DNA from: Girardinichthys multiradiatus | Taxonomy: Eukaryota > Chordata > Actinopteri > Cyprinodontiformes > Goodeidae | Reading direction: 5' to 3' | DNA length: 64,000 nucleotides | NCBI RefSeq assembly: GCF_021462225.1 | Contig: NC_061804.1 | Coordinates: forward strand, 40,239,975 to 40,303,974 | Position numbers and translations under genes: made by a program | Part shown: positions 43,640 to 64,000 of the stretch, piece after piece | Layout of the letters: each line of letters starts with the position of its first letter | Numbering within the stretch: position 1 is the stretch's first letter | The notes under the pieces: model-generated | Databases searched by the model: none | What the model was told of the DNA's origin: nothing | The model's input: the letters and a program-made list of their open reading frames with translations, nothing else

Positions 43640-45050
43640 AAACAAACAGCGCAGTTAGCGTTGCAAACTAAGTTACAAACCCTAGATATAATTCAAAGTC
43701 AATAAAGACTTTTAGGAAAAAAGAAATATGTGAAAAAACATTTATAAGCAAAATATTCACTCACCACATGCCGCAACACCACCACCAACACACTCCCAGC
43801 ATGCAATGGAGAAAGAAAGAAAAATAAGTGGATTCTTTGGAAATATTTCAAATTTAAAAACAAAACATGGACCTGAATGGTTTTCATTGTTGAGGAATGC
43901 CACCAAAGTCAACAAGTCATTTGACCAAATATGTGATTTAATCATATGGTAATTATTAACAATTTCACAACTTACAAGTTATTTTTAAAAGGTGTATTTG
44001 TTTTCCCAGAACAACCAGCAAGAGAAAGTGGACTTCAAAATTGTCTGAAAATCAGTGCTGATGTTTTTTTTAATAGTAAATATAAACTGAAACACATGAA
44101 TGAGCCAGTGAATACAGAAAATAACAAGGAAACTGATCTATAACAGAAGTATCTGGATTTATGTACAAAATTAAATTATCTGTAAAACAACTACAACAGT
44201 ACAAACCTGCTTTTGCATTATTTCAATAGTAACTTCAGATCATTAAATAGTTTAAAATAGTTTAAAAGTGAACTTACAGATCAGTTGATTTTATAAGACA
44301 TGAATATGGTGCTGATACCTTTCTTAGGTTCTGGTTTAAAGCACAGAGACTTGCAGTGCACAGACAATAATCAGGGGAAATCAGTCAGTTTTAAAAAAGG
44401 GAATACTTGAAATGTTAACATGTAATTTTACTGTAGTAAAATTTGCAGATTTTTGTGATAATTGTTCATTTTATCATGTTTTTAGGTTATTGTGTGATTA
44501 TAGTGAGAATCTGCAACACTTAACACATAACTGTGTATTTAAAATTATTTTTAGGCTCAATAATTTAAATAGCCAAAAAAATCATAGTTTTTAAGATAAC
44601 AATAACTAAATTGTTATATTAACTTTGACTAATCATTCTTTGTTTAAGTTTAAATGTTGAAATGAAGTTATTGTTTTGCCTTTCTAGCTTTAGTTTTTAA
44701 CCCACATATTTTACTGCAAGCAAATGAACTAATGTATATTTTTTATCTCTAGTGTTAGATCTGGGAATTTTGAGTAGCAACAATAAAGTAGTGGAAATAA
44801 ATAATACTAACTGATTCAAGAAATGTATAATTGACACTTTGTACAATACATTGGGCCCTCTGAATACAAATTTATGCCATTTAATAGGCAAATTGTATTT
44901 TAAACTTTGCACGCGAAAAACAATTTTTCCTATTGAGAACAAAGAAAATTTAAATAATTAGCTCCAATCCTAAACCCACGTCCTACCCCAACCAGCCAGA
45001 TACTTCTTTAAAGGAAAATAAACAGCTTCATTATGACTTTGTGGAAGACA
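43640..45050. other. Intergenic, no feature seen
   Basis: AT-rich, with short spurious frames only. No conserved motif or repeat boundary recognised. Confidence 0.5.
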
Positions 45051-45233
45051 TAATCAGAATCAGAATCAGCTTTATTGCCAAGTATGTACATACAAACACG
45101 GAATTTGACTCCGGTACACTTTGCTCTTTTGTTCTGTTTTTGCATTACAGAATATACAAATTTACAATGTACAATATACACATATATAATAAAAAGGTGC
45201 ATTTGCAACATCTGTATGCTGTTGTTCTGTACT

Positions 45234-47141
45234 CTATTGAATGTTCATCAGAGAAACAGCCTGGGGGAAGAAACTGTCTCTGTGGCGGCTGGTCTTAGTA
45301 AACAGAGCTCTGTAGCGGCGGCCTGAAGGTAAAACTCTGAACAGTTTATGTGCAGGGTATGTGGGGTCTGCAGAGATTTTAGCAGCTCTTTTCCTGACCC
45401 TAGACCTGTATACGTCCTGGATGGAGGGAAGGTCAGCCCTGATTATTCTCTCTGCATTCCTGATTATTCGTTGCAGTCTGGACCTGTCCTGTTTTGTGGA
45501 GGAGCCAAACCACACTGAGATGGATGAAGACAGGACAGATTGAATGATGGCAGTGTAGAAGATGACCAGCAGCTCCTGTGGAAGGTTGAACTTCTTGAGT
45601 TGCCTCAGGAAGTACAGTCTCTGCTGGGCCTTCTTTCGAACAGTGTCTGTGTGTGAAGACCATCTCAGGTCCTCAGAGATGGTGGTTCCTAAGAACCTGA
45701 AGTGGTCCACGGCCGATACAGTGTTGTTGAGGATGGTGAGGGGGGTGTATGGGGGTGGTGTTCTCCGAAAGTCCACCACCGTTTCCACAGTCTTGAGTTG
45801 GTTCAGTTCAAGGTAGTTCTGACCGCACCAGTGTACCAGCCGATCCACCTGCTGTCTGTATGCAGACTCATCACCGTCCTGGATCAGTCCAATGACAGTG
45901 GTGTCATCTGCAAACTTAAGGAGTTTCACGGACGAATCCGATGAGGTGCAGTCATTTGTATAGAGGGAGAAGAGGAGTGGAGATAGAACACACCCCTGGG
46001 GGGCACCAGTACTTATTGATCTGGATCGGGAGAAGATGCTCCCCAGTCTCACCTGCTGCTGTCGGTCCGTCAGGAAGCTGTTGATCCACTGACAGGTGGA
46101 GGCTGGGAGCTTCTGGTGGAGGATGTCTGGTATGATAGTGTTGAAGGCCGAGCTGAAGTCTACAAACAGGATCCTGGCGTACGTCCCTGGACGGTCGAGG
46201 TGTTGCAGGATGAAGTGTAGACCTAAGTTGACAGCATCATCTGCCGACCTGTTTGCTCGGTAAGCAAATTGCAGGGGGTCCAGCAGGGGGCCTGGGATGT
46301 CTTTCAGGTGCTTCAACACCAGCCGCTCAAAGGACTTCATGACCACAGACGTCAGGGCTACAGGCCTGTAGTCATTTAATCCTAGGATGGTGGGTTTCTT
46401 GGGAACCGGGATGATGGTGGATCGTTTGAGGCAGGAGGGGACCTCATATTTCTCCAGTGACTTGTTGAAGATCCTTGTGAAGATCGGAGCAAGTTGATGT
46501 GCGCAGGATTTCAGGCATGATAGGGAGACGTTATTAGGTCCTCCAGCTTTCTTTGTTTTCATGCGCTGAAAGAGCCTATTTACATCTTCCTCGGAGATCT
46601 TTAGTGCAGGCAGAGGATCTGAAGGTAGGGGGTTGGTTGCTTTATGGGAGGAATTTGTTCCTGAATGGGATGTGGAGGGGATAATTTGAGGTGTGACTGG
46701 CTTCTTGTCATGTCTGCAGTAGAAGCCATTCAGACGGTTGGCCAGGAGACGACTCTGTTCAGGATGGGTGGAGGGGCTCTTGTAGGCAGTCAGGTTTCTC
46801 AGACCAGTCCATACAGCTGAAGCATCACCAGTAGAAAGGTTGTTCTTAAGCTTCTCACTGTAGCTTCTCTTAGCTGCTTTGATCTCTTTTGTTAGTCTGT
46901 TCCTGGCCTGCCTGTACCGCGCCCAATCTCCACTGCTGTGAGGTTCTTCCTTTTCCCTGCGCAGATTCCTGAGGTGTGGAGTAAACTTATTGTTCCCAAA
47001 GGTGCAGAAGGTCTTGGTCTGCACACACATGTCCTCACAGAAACTGATGTATGATGTCACCACATCAGTTAGTTGGTTTAAGTCAATGGCTGAGGTTTCA
47101 AAAACAGTCCAGTCTGTGCATTCAAAGCAGGCCTGTAGCAT
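45234..47141 (-). CDS. LINE reverse transcriptase (635 codons)
   Basis: Non-LTR reverse transcriptase. In order: MKTKKAGGPNNVS, YRPVALTSVVMKSFERLV, a catalytic first Asp in ILFVDFSSAFNTI, GAPQGCVLSPLLFSLYTN, catalytic FADDTTVIG, and LNQLKTVETVVDF, ending with a C-terminus rich in Arg (LPSGRRYRALFTKTSRHRDSF). All catalytic Asp are present. It is separated from the upstream endonuclease frame by one frameshift near 47190. Confidence 0.9.
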   Translation of the reverse strand: MLQACFECTDWTVFETSAIDLNQLTDVVTSYISFCEDMCVQTKTFCTFGNNKFTPHLRNLRREKEEPHSSGDWARYRQARNRLTKEIKAAKRSYSEKLKNNLSTGDASAVWTGLRNLTAYKSPSTHPEQSRLLANRLNGFYCRHDKKPVTPQIIPSTSHSGTNSSHKATNPLPSDPLPALKISEEDVNRLFQRMKTKKAGGPNNVSLSCLKSCAHQLAPIFTRIFNKSLEKYEVPSCLKRSTIIPVPKKPTILGLNDYRPVALTSVVMKSFERLVLKHLKDIPGPLLDPLQFAYRANRSADDAVNLGLHFILQHLDRPGTYARILFVDFSSAFNTIIPDILHQKLPASTCQWINSFLTDRQQQVRLGSIFSRSRSISTGAPQGCVLSPLLFSLYTNDCTSSDSSVKLLKFADDTTVIGLIQDGDESAYRQQVDRLVHWCGQNYLELNQLKTVETVVDFRRTPPPYTPLTILNNTVSAVDHFRFLGTTISEDLRWSSHTDTVRKKAQQRLYFLRQLKKFNLPQELLVIFYTAIIQSVLSSSISVWFGSSTKQDRSRLQRIIRNAERIIRADLPSIQDVYRSRVRKRAAKISADPTYPAHKLFRVLPSGRRYRALFTKTSRHRDSFFPQAVSLMNIQ

Positions 47142-47166
47142 CTGCTTTGATTCCTCAGTCCACTTC

Positions 47167-48006
47167 TTAACAGTGTGAACCTTGGGTTTGGAAGCTCTTA
47201 GGTCTGTAGGTTGGGATGAGGTGGATTAGATAATGATCCAAAAAACCCAGAGCAGCCCTGGTAACTGCATGATATGAGTCCTTTAAAGCTGTGTAACAAT
47301 GGTCCAGTGTGTTTTTATCTCTGGTGGGACACTTAATATGCTGTCTGTATTTGGGGAGTTCATTGGAGAGGTTAGCGCTGCTAAAATCTCCCAGTATTAT
47401 GATGAAAGAGTCCATGTATTTTTTCTCCAGGTCTGTAATCAGCTCAGCAAGATGTTTTTCAGCAGCAGAAGTGCAGCCATGCGGTGGAAAATATGAGCCG
47501 ATTATTATAAACGAGGAAAACTCTCTCAGTGAATAAAACGGTTTACAGATTATGGAAAATGACTCCAGATCCGGGCTACATGTTTTTCCCAGCACTTTTA
47601 CGTCTCTGCACCAACTTTCATTTAAATAAAAGCAGATTCCGCCTCCTCGCCTCTTCCCCGATAGCTCCGCGCTGCAATCTGCTCTGAACAGCTGGAAGTC
47701 CGGCAACAGCAGTGCGCGGTCCGGGATGTTTTCACTCAGCCATGTCTCGGTGAAGCAGAGAACCGCTGATCCGCGGAGGTCCGTGTTTTTACCGGTGAGG
47801 AGAAGCAGCTCGTCCATCTTGTTGTTTAGAGAGCGGACATTTGCCAGGTGGATTGAAGGCAGTGGTGTGCGAAGTCCTCTTTTACGGAGCTTTACCAGCG
47901 CGCCAGCTGAGAAGTTCCTCTCTACTGAATGAGACCACAGGATTTTGGCCCGAGACCACAGTACTGTGGCTCGAAAAACATAAAAACACACAAAATACAA
48001 AAACAA
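47167..48006 (-). CDS. LINE apurinic/apyrimidinic-type endonuclease
   Basis: N-terminal domain that nicks target DNA. Landmarks are HLANVRSLNNKMDELL (Asn), CFTETWLSE (the metal-binding Glu), GGGICFYL, IIILGDFSSANL (Asp) and LDHYLIHL, where SDH is usual, so Ser is replaced by Leu. It ends after SFQTQGSHC at a frameshift; the reverse transcriptase continues in another frame. The likely true start is upstream at about 48050 in a further frame. Confidence 0.85.
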   Translation of the reverse strand: MFLYFVCFYVFRATVLWSRAKILWSHSVERNFSAGALVKLRKRGLRTPLPSIHLANVRSLNNKMDELLLLTGKNTDLRGSAVLCFTETWLSENIPDRALLLPDFQLFRADCSAELSGKRRGGGICFYLNESWCRDVKVLGKTCSPDLESFSIICKPFYSLREFSSFIIIGSYFPPHGCTSAAEKHLAELITDLEKKYMDSFIIILGDFSSANLSNELPKYRQHIKCPTRDKNTLDHCYTALKDSYHAVTRAALGFLDHYLIHLIPTYRPKSFQTQGSHC

Positions 48007-48060
48007 AGAGAGAACGAAGCTCCGAGGCTGTCATCGTCGGCACCATCTTGGTTGATGGTT

Positions 48061-48799
48061 GGTGTTCATCAAACTCTGTCTTAGAGCATTTTGCGCTGGC
48101 CCTATCACCTAACACAACGGCCACACATTTTTGGCAGCTCTGGCACCCCATAAATGTCGATACACCCATTGGAAGCACTCACGTCACTGTCTACAGCAAT
48201 GCAAATAAGGATCAAAAATGCCTTAACATTGTTGCACTGACTAATGTTGGGCCACCGCCATTTTGGTCGGGTAAACGGCTGTTACTACGCAGCTCAACAG
48301 GCGTCGCAGCTCTGACGTTAATTATGATTTTGAATTATAATTTTGATAAATATTTATAATCAATAATCATAATCTCTTGCATAGATGACGTATAGTAGCC
48401 TACATGTCAAAGGCATCCTCTATGCTGTCTCAGTGTTTCTTTATATATGTTATGGTATCAAAGCCAGAGTGCTATAAATATTTTAAATAATGCAATTATA
48501 GTCATGATAAGGAACACATTTTTAGAAATATGCTAGTCTTTAATTCAGCATTTTTGTGTTAAAGTTATGCAATAAACTGTTATATTTTTATTCAAGGTCA
48601 TTATACAATCAGAATCCCATATCTAATCATAACCCATTTATTTTAATTAGATGAGCTGGTGTATAAAAACATGCAAAACGTAGAACTTAGCTCTGGGCAT
48701 AACATGTCATGTAATCAGTTTTTATTATTTAAGATGTTTTTTGAGTAAATATAATGGTTGTCTTCAAATTATAATATATTTATATGTAAAAATACACCT
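48061..48799. other. Intergenic, no feature seen
   Basis: AT-rich, no supported gene. The segment 48061-48300 just beyond the LINE is less AT-rich and may be a piece of another repeat. Confidence 0.4.
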
Positions 48800-49108
48800 T
48801 TTTTCATAATGTAATTTTATTTTAAAAATTACTTCATGTTTGCATACAAACAGTCATAGACACTGGACAAACAATTCTCCACATTTGTGCAACAAACAAT
48901 TTGATTTAACGTATTAAAAGGAAATAGTAATAGAAATAGCAGAAATAATTACATTTTCCAAATATTTTAAATTACAATAAATTACAATAAAAATAATAAA
49001 AACACATTTTGGCATAAAAAAATACTAGTTTAACAGAATACTTTATAGAAAGTTGTGTGACAATACAACAGCATAAATAGGCTGTGTTATAAATTATGGA
49101 TGGAATTC
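48800..49108 (-). pseudogene. Orphan collagenase 3' UTR fragment
   Basis: Diverged copy of the 3' UTR seen at 31540-31870 and 49125-49455. Shared landmarks in order are a CATACA..AGTCA segment, ACTGGACA, AAAATAATAAAAACACA-like A-rich sequence, TTTGGCAT, ACAATACAACAGCATAAATAGG and AAATTATGGATGGAATTC. It ends exactly where copy B begins. No coding exon accompanies it. Confidence 0.75.
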
Positions 49109-49488
49109 TGAAATTAAGCACCAGGTGTTTTTTGTCATTTTATTTTTCAATTACCTGTTTTTTTCATACAGTCAAAAAGTCATGACAATTGGACACACAA
49201 AATGATAACACTGTTCTTACTGTTCGATTGAAATTATTTAAACATAAAAGCAAAAAGTAACAAAGCCAAAACAGCAATAATTTAACAATCTAAATATATA
49301 AGGCAAAAATTAAAGCTGGAATATAAAAAAAAACAGTTTGGCATTAAAAAATCATTATTAACAGAATAAAGAGTCAATTATTTAACTAAAACTGTGTGGC
49401 AATACAACAGCATAAATAGGTTCTATTATAATAAATTATGGATGGAATTCCGGAATTATTGTATCTTCATTGCTATGGCAAAGCTGAT

Positions 49489-51919
<2,431 letters not shown>

Positions 51920-51965
51920 GTTTCCTTGTTGAACTCAACTTGTGTCTCCCACCTGGAGAGAGCTG

Positions 51966-51972
51966 TTATATA
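51966..51972 (-). promoter_or_regulatory. TATA box of collagenase copy B
   Basis: TATATAA on the minus strand, 47 bases upstream of the ATG at 51919. The AP-1-like TGACTCG (52014-52020) and AGGAAG (52042-52047) of copy A are conserved. Homology to copy A ends at about 52085, so any shared control lies within about 165 bases of the ATG. Confidence 0.6.
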
Positions 51973-52085
51973 GGTCCTGGACAGGGTGTGTTGAGCAAAC
52001 ATACTTGACTGAGTGACTCGTGCTCCTTTTATGGATAAGAGAGGAAGTTTGCTACTGATTGTTCATCCGAGACAAAATTTCCCCA

Positions 52086-52589
52086 TTTAAAAGAGAACAA
52101 AAGGGAAGACAGGTTTCAATATGTTGCAGTATTATTCATTTAATTATTTCTGGGTTCTGGGTCTAACCTTGGGTCTCCTACGAATGGGACATCCCCTCAA
52201 GGAAGGTGTTCATGAAGCTACCTGATGCTCCAACAAACTCAGTCGGTTGCTTTCTCTGAGCAAGAGAAGCAACTCTAGTTCAAGTTAGCTCCAAATGGTG
52301 GAGCTCCTTACTCTATCTCTGAGTGTGCCCAGCCACTCTACACAGATAGTTCATTTTAGCAGCTTGTATCTGGCACACCATTATTTTTTTTATGATCCAG
52401 AATTCTTGATCTTAGGTGGTGGTCGAAAAGCAGATGGATGTAATAAGTATGAGCTGTGTTTTTTAGATGAGCTCTTTGCACTGCACCTAAAACTGTGAAT
52501 TGCTTCATTGCTTGCTGGAGGTTGTGGCCTAAAGACGCTAACAGAAACACATCTGCAAAAACCAAAGACGAAAATAAAAATCTAAAATA
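52086..52589. other. Unique flank upstream of collagenase copy B
   Basis: No homology to the flank of copy A (38814 onward) and no gene seen. Confidence 0.5.
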
Positions 52590-53293
52590 AAAATCCAGAA
52601 AATCACATTGTTTAATTAAGTTATTCATTTACATTTTATTGCATAAGTATTCACCTAACAACCAGTAAGAATCCCAGCTCTCACAGGCCAGTTAGAAGCC
52701 CTCCTGTTCTCCACCTCATTACCTGTATTAACTGCAACTGTTTGAAGTTGTTATCTGTATAAAAGACACCTGTCCACACACTCAATCAAACAAACTCCAA
52801 CCTCTCAACAATGGCCAAGACCAGAGAGCTGTGTGAGGACATCAGGGATAAAATAGTAGACCTGCACAAGGCAGGGATGGGCTACAGGAAAACAGCCAAG
52901 CAGCTAAAAGTCCGTATTGCTCAGCGACAGCCCCGAAACCTGAAGGATCTGGAGAAGATCTGTGTGGAGGAGTGATCCAAAAACCCTGCTGCAGTGTGTG
53001 CAAACCTTGGAAAGAGCTAGATGAAACGTCTGATATCTGGAATTGCAAACAAAGGTTCCTGTACCAAATATTAAGCTTTGTTTTTCTGATGTATCAAATA
53101 CTTATGTCATGCAATAAAATGCAAATGAGTTGCTTAAAAATCACACAATGTGATTTTCTGGATGTTTCTTTTAGATTCCATCATTCATAGTTGAAGAGAA
53201 CCTATGATAAAAATGAAAGATTTATACAGGCTTTGCAAGTGGGAAAACCTGGAAAATCGGCAGTGTATTAAATATTTGTTCTCCTCGCTGTAA
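52590..53293 (+). mobile_element. Internally deleted Tc1 element
   Basis: Right end inverted TACAGCGAGGAGAACAA, with left-type inner sequence at about 52597. At 52811 a transposase N-terminus begins [16 protein letters not shown], then YRKTAKQL joins directly to the C-terminal part ([17 protein letters not shown], then CVEE). The catalytic core is missing through one large internal deletion of roughly 800 bases, judged from family length. The left terminal repeat is eroded. Confidence 0.8.
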
Positions 53294-54124
53294 GTGTATG
53301 AATGTGGCCCGTTCTGCCATCCAGTTTTACGTTTTCTCAAAGTAAAGTTGCAGCTCATACTGCCTTTCAAAGCAAGACTTTGATACCAAGATGGGGCTTT
53401 TATGTTTACAGATCTAAACTCTGAAAGCATGATTGATTCTACTGTAACTGTAATTTCGATAGAATACTGAGGCTCATCGTTGCTATATGATTAAAAAGAA
53501 AACTACTTTACTCCGCTGTTTTTTTTCTTATTAGGATTAGGGAGTTTTGTGAGTCACCAGGTGATTTTTTTGTTTTATCCCCATAGATCTGTATTAATCT
53601 AAGTCTAGTATGTTCTGCATTCTAAATGGAAAGCTACATTTTGTCAACAGCTGCACAACACCAGTACTGAGAGAAACAGCAATGACTCTACTGAGCCATG
53701 TGCAATCTAAAGGAAATTGATCAAAAACAGTGATTGCAGATACTTACTTAAAAATGTGTTTCAGTAATAAATAAAACCACATATTATTTATTGTTTTAAG
53801 CATAAACATACCTGACATTAGGTTTCTCCATATAACAATCACTGATCACAATGTCATAGTTTCAGAAAGATTTTAAATATAGATCTCTTTTTTTACTTAA
53901 TTATCCAATACAAGTATGGCTCTCACTCATTTCATTCAACAGTTCGATAAACAGTAAAAATCCCCTTTCTTACAACACTGTTGCACACTGAGGTAAGCCT
54001 TTTAACCACTTCCCTGCATTATTTATTATTTCTCAGAATTAGGTACATTGTGGTTACTTCTGGAGAGATCCAGTTTTCAGTGAACACACACACACTGCCC
54101 TGTCATCATCAGGTTATTTCATCA
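53294..54124. other. 3' flank of the right-hand MMP, no gene seen
   Basis: AT-rich, no open frame of note. TTTATT-type poly(A) candidates occur, for example near 53765 and 54020. Confidence 0.45.

Positions 54125-64000
<9,876 letters not shown>

Larger units (their letters stand above)
45053..48060 (-). mobile_element. Nearly full-length LINE, same family as 4126-5279
   Basis: The 3' tail is (GAATCA)n with an AATAAAGC-like end at 45053-45085. The minus strand holds an endonuclease frame and a 635-codon reverse transcriptase frame. The 5' limit is placed near 48055, where the frame starting MVPTMTASELRSLF begins. About 3 kb long, one main frameshift, otherwise open: one of the younger insertions here. 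Clade (Rex1/L2-like) inferred from the tail and reverse transcriptase wording. Confidence 0.85.

Noticed and set aside
45361..45944. Plus-strand frames of 60-84 codons
   Set aside because: Antisense of the LINE reverse transcriptase on the minus strand.

Overview
The window reads as teleost fish nuclear DNA. It is AT-rich and intron-containing, and packed with repeat families usual in ray-finned fish: Tc1/mariner and PIF/Harbinger-type DNA transposons, hAT debris, LINEs with a (GATTCT)n tail, solo LTRs and a Maverick/Polinton. No rRNA, tRNA, CRISPR or bacterial-type operon is visible. The species cannot be named from the sequence.

The host genes are four matrix metalloproteinases (MMPs), all on the minus strand and so read right to left. 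(1) 54125 to beyond the right edge: an MMP with a complete hemopexin domain, whose signal peptide and propeptide lie outside the window. (2) 49489-51919: a complete ten-exon, 472-residue collagenase-3-like MMP. (3) 31906-38646: an almost identical copy of it, with a 4.3 kb DNA transposon in intron 1. (4) 6243-7835: a five-exon relative that stops right after the catalytic domain (266 residues), giving a matrilysin-like layout. Exon boundaries were read from splice signals, phase and homology between the copies. They are secreted zinc endopeptidases of the extracellular matrix, expanded by tandem duplication.

Between genes 3 and 4, at 11800-22623, lies a 10.8 kb Maverick/Polinton with 178-179 bp terminal inverted repeats and a 6 bp near-perfect target duplication. 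It carries a chromodomain integrase, a capsid-type protein, a packaging ATPase and protein-primed-type DNA polymerase B. Nearly all are broken by stops, frameshifts or deletions. It also holds a candidate seven-exon spliced gene of unknown product on the minus strand.

The rest is mostly nested mobile elements. 1626-5850 is a Harbinger-type copy containing a Tc1 remnant (itself split by a probable solo LTR) and a truncated LINE. 54293-59847 is a Tc1-like element enclosing hAT debris that holds two further small elements, all inside the last intron of the right-hand MMP. 45053-48060 is a nearly full-length LINE. 34201-38509 is a TA-flanked transposon with zinc-finger coding exons; its empty site is preserved in the neighbouring MMP copy. 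The stretches 24143-27956, 29333-31522, 38815-40204 and 43640-45050 hold no gene I can support.
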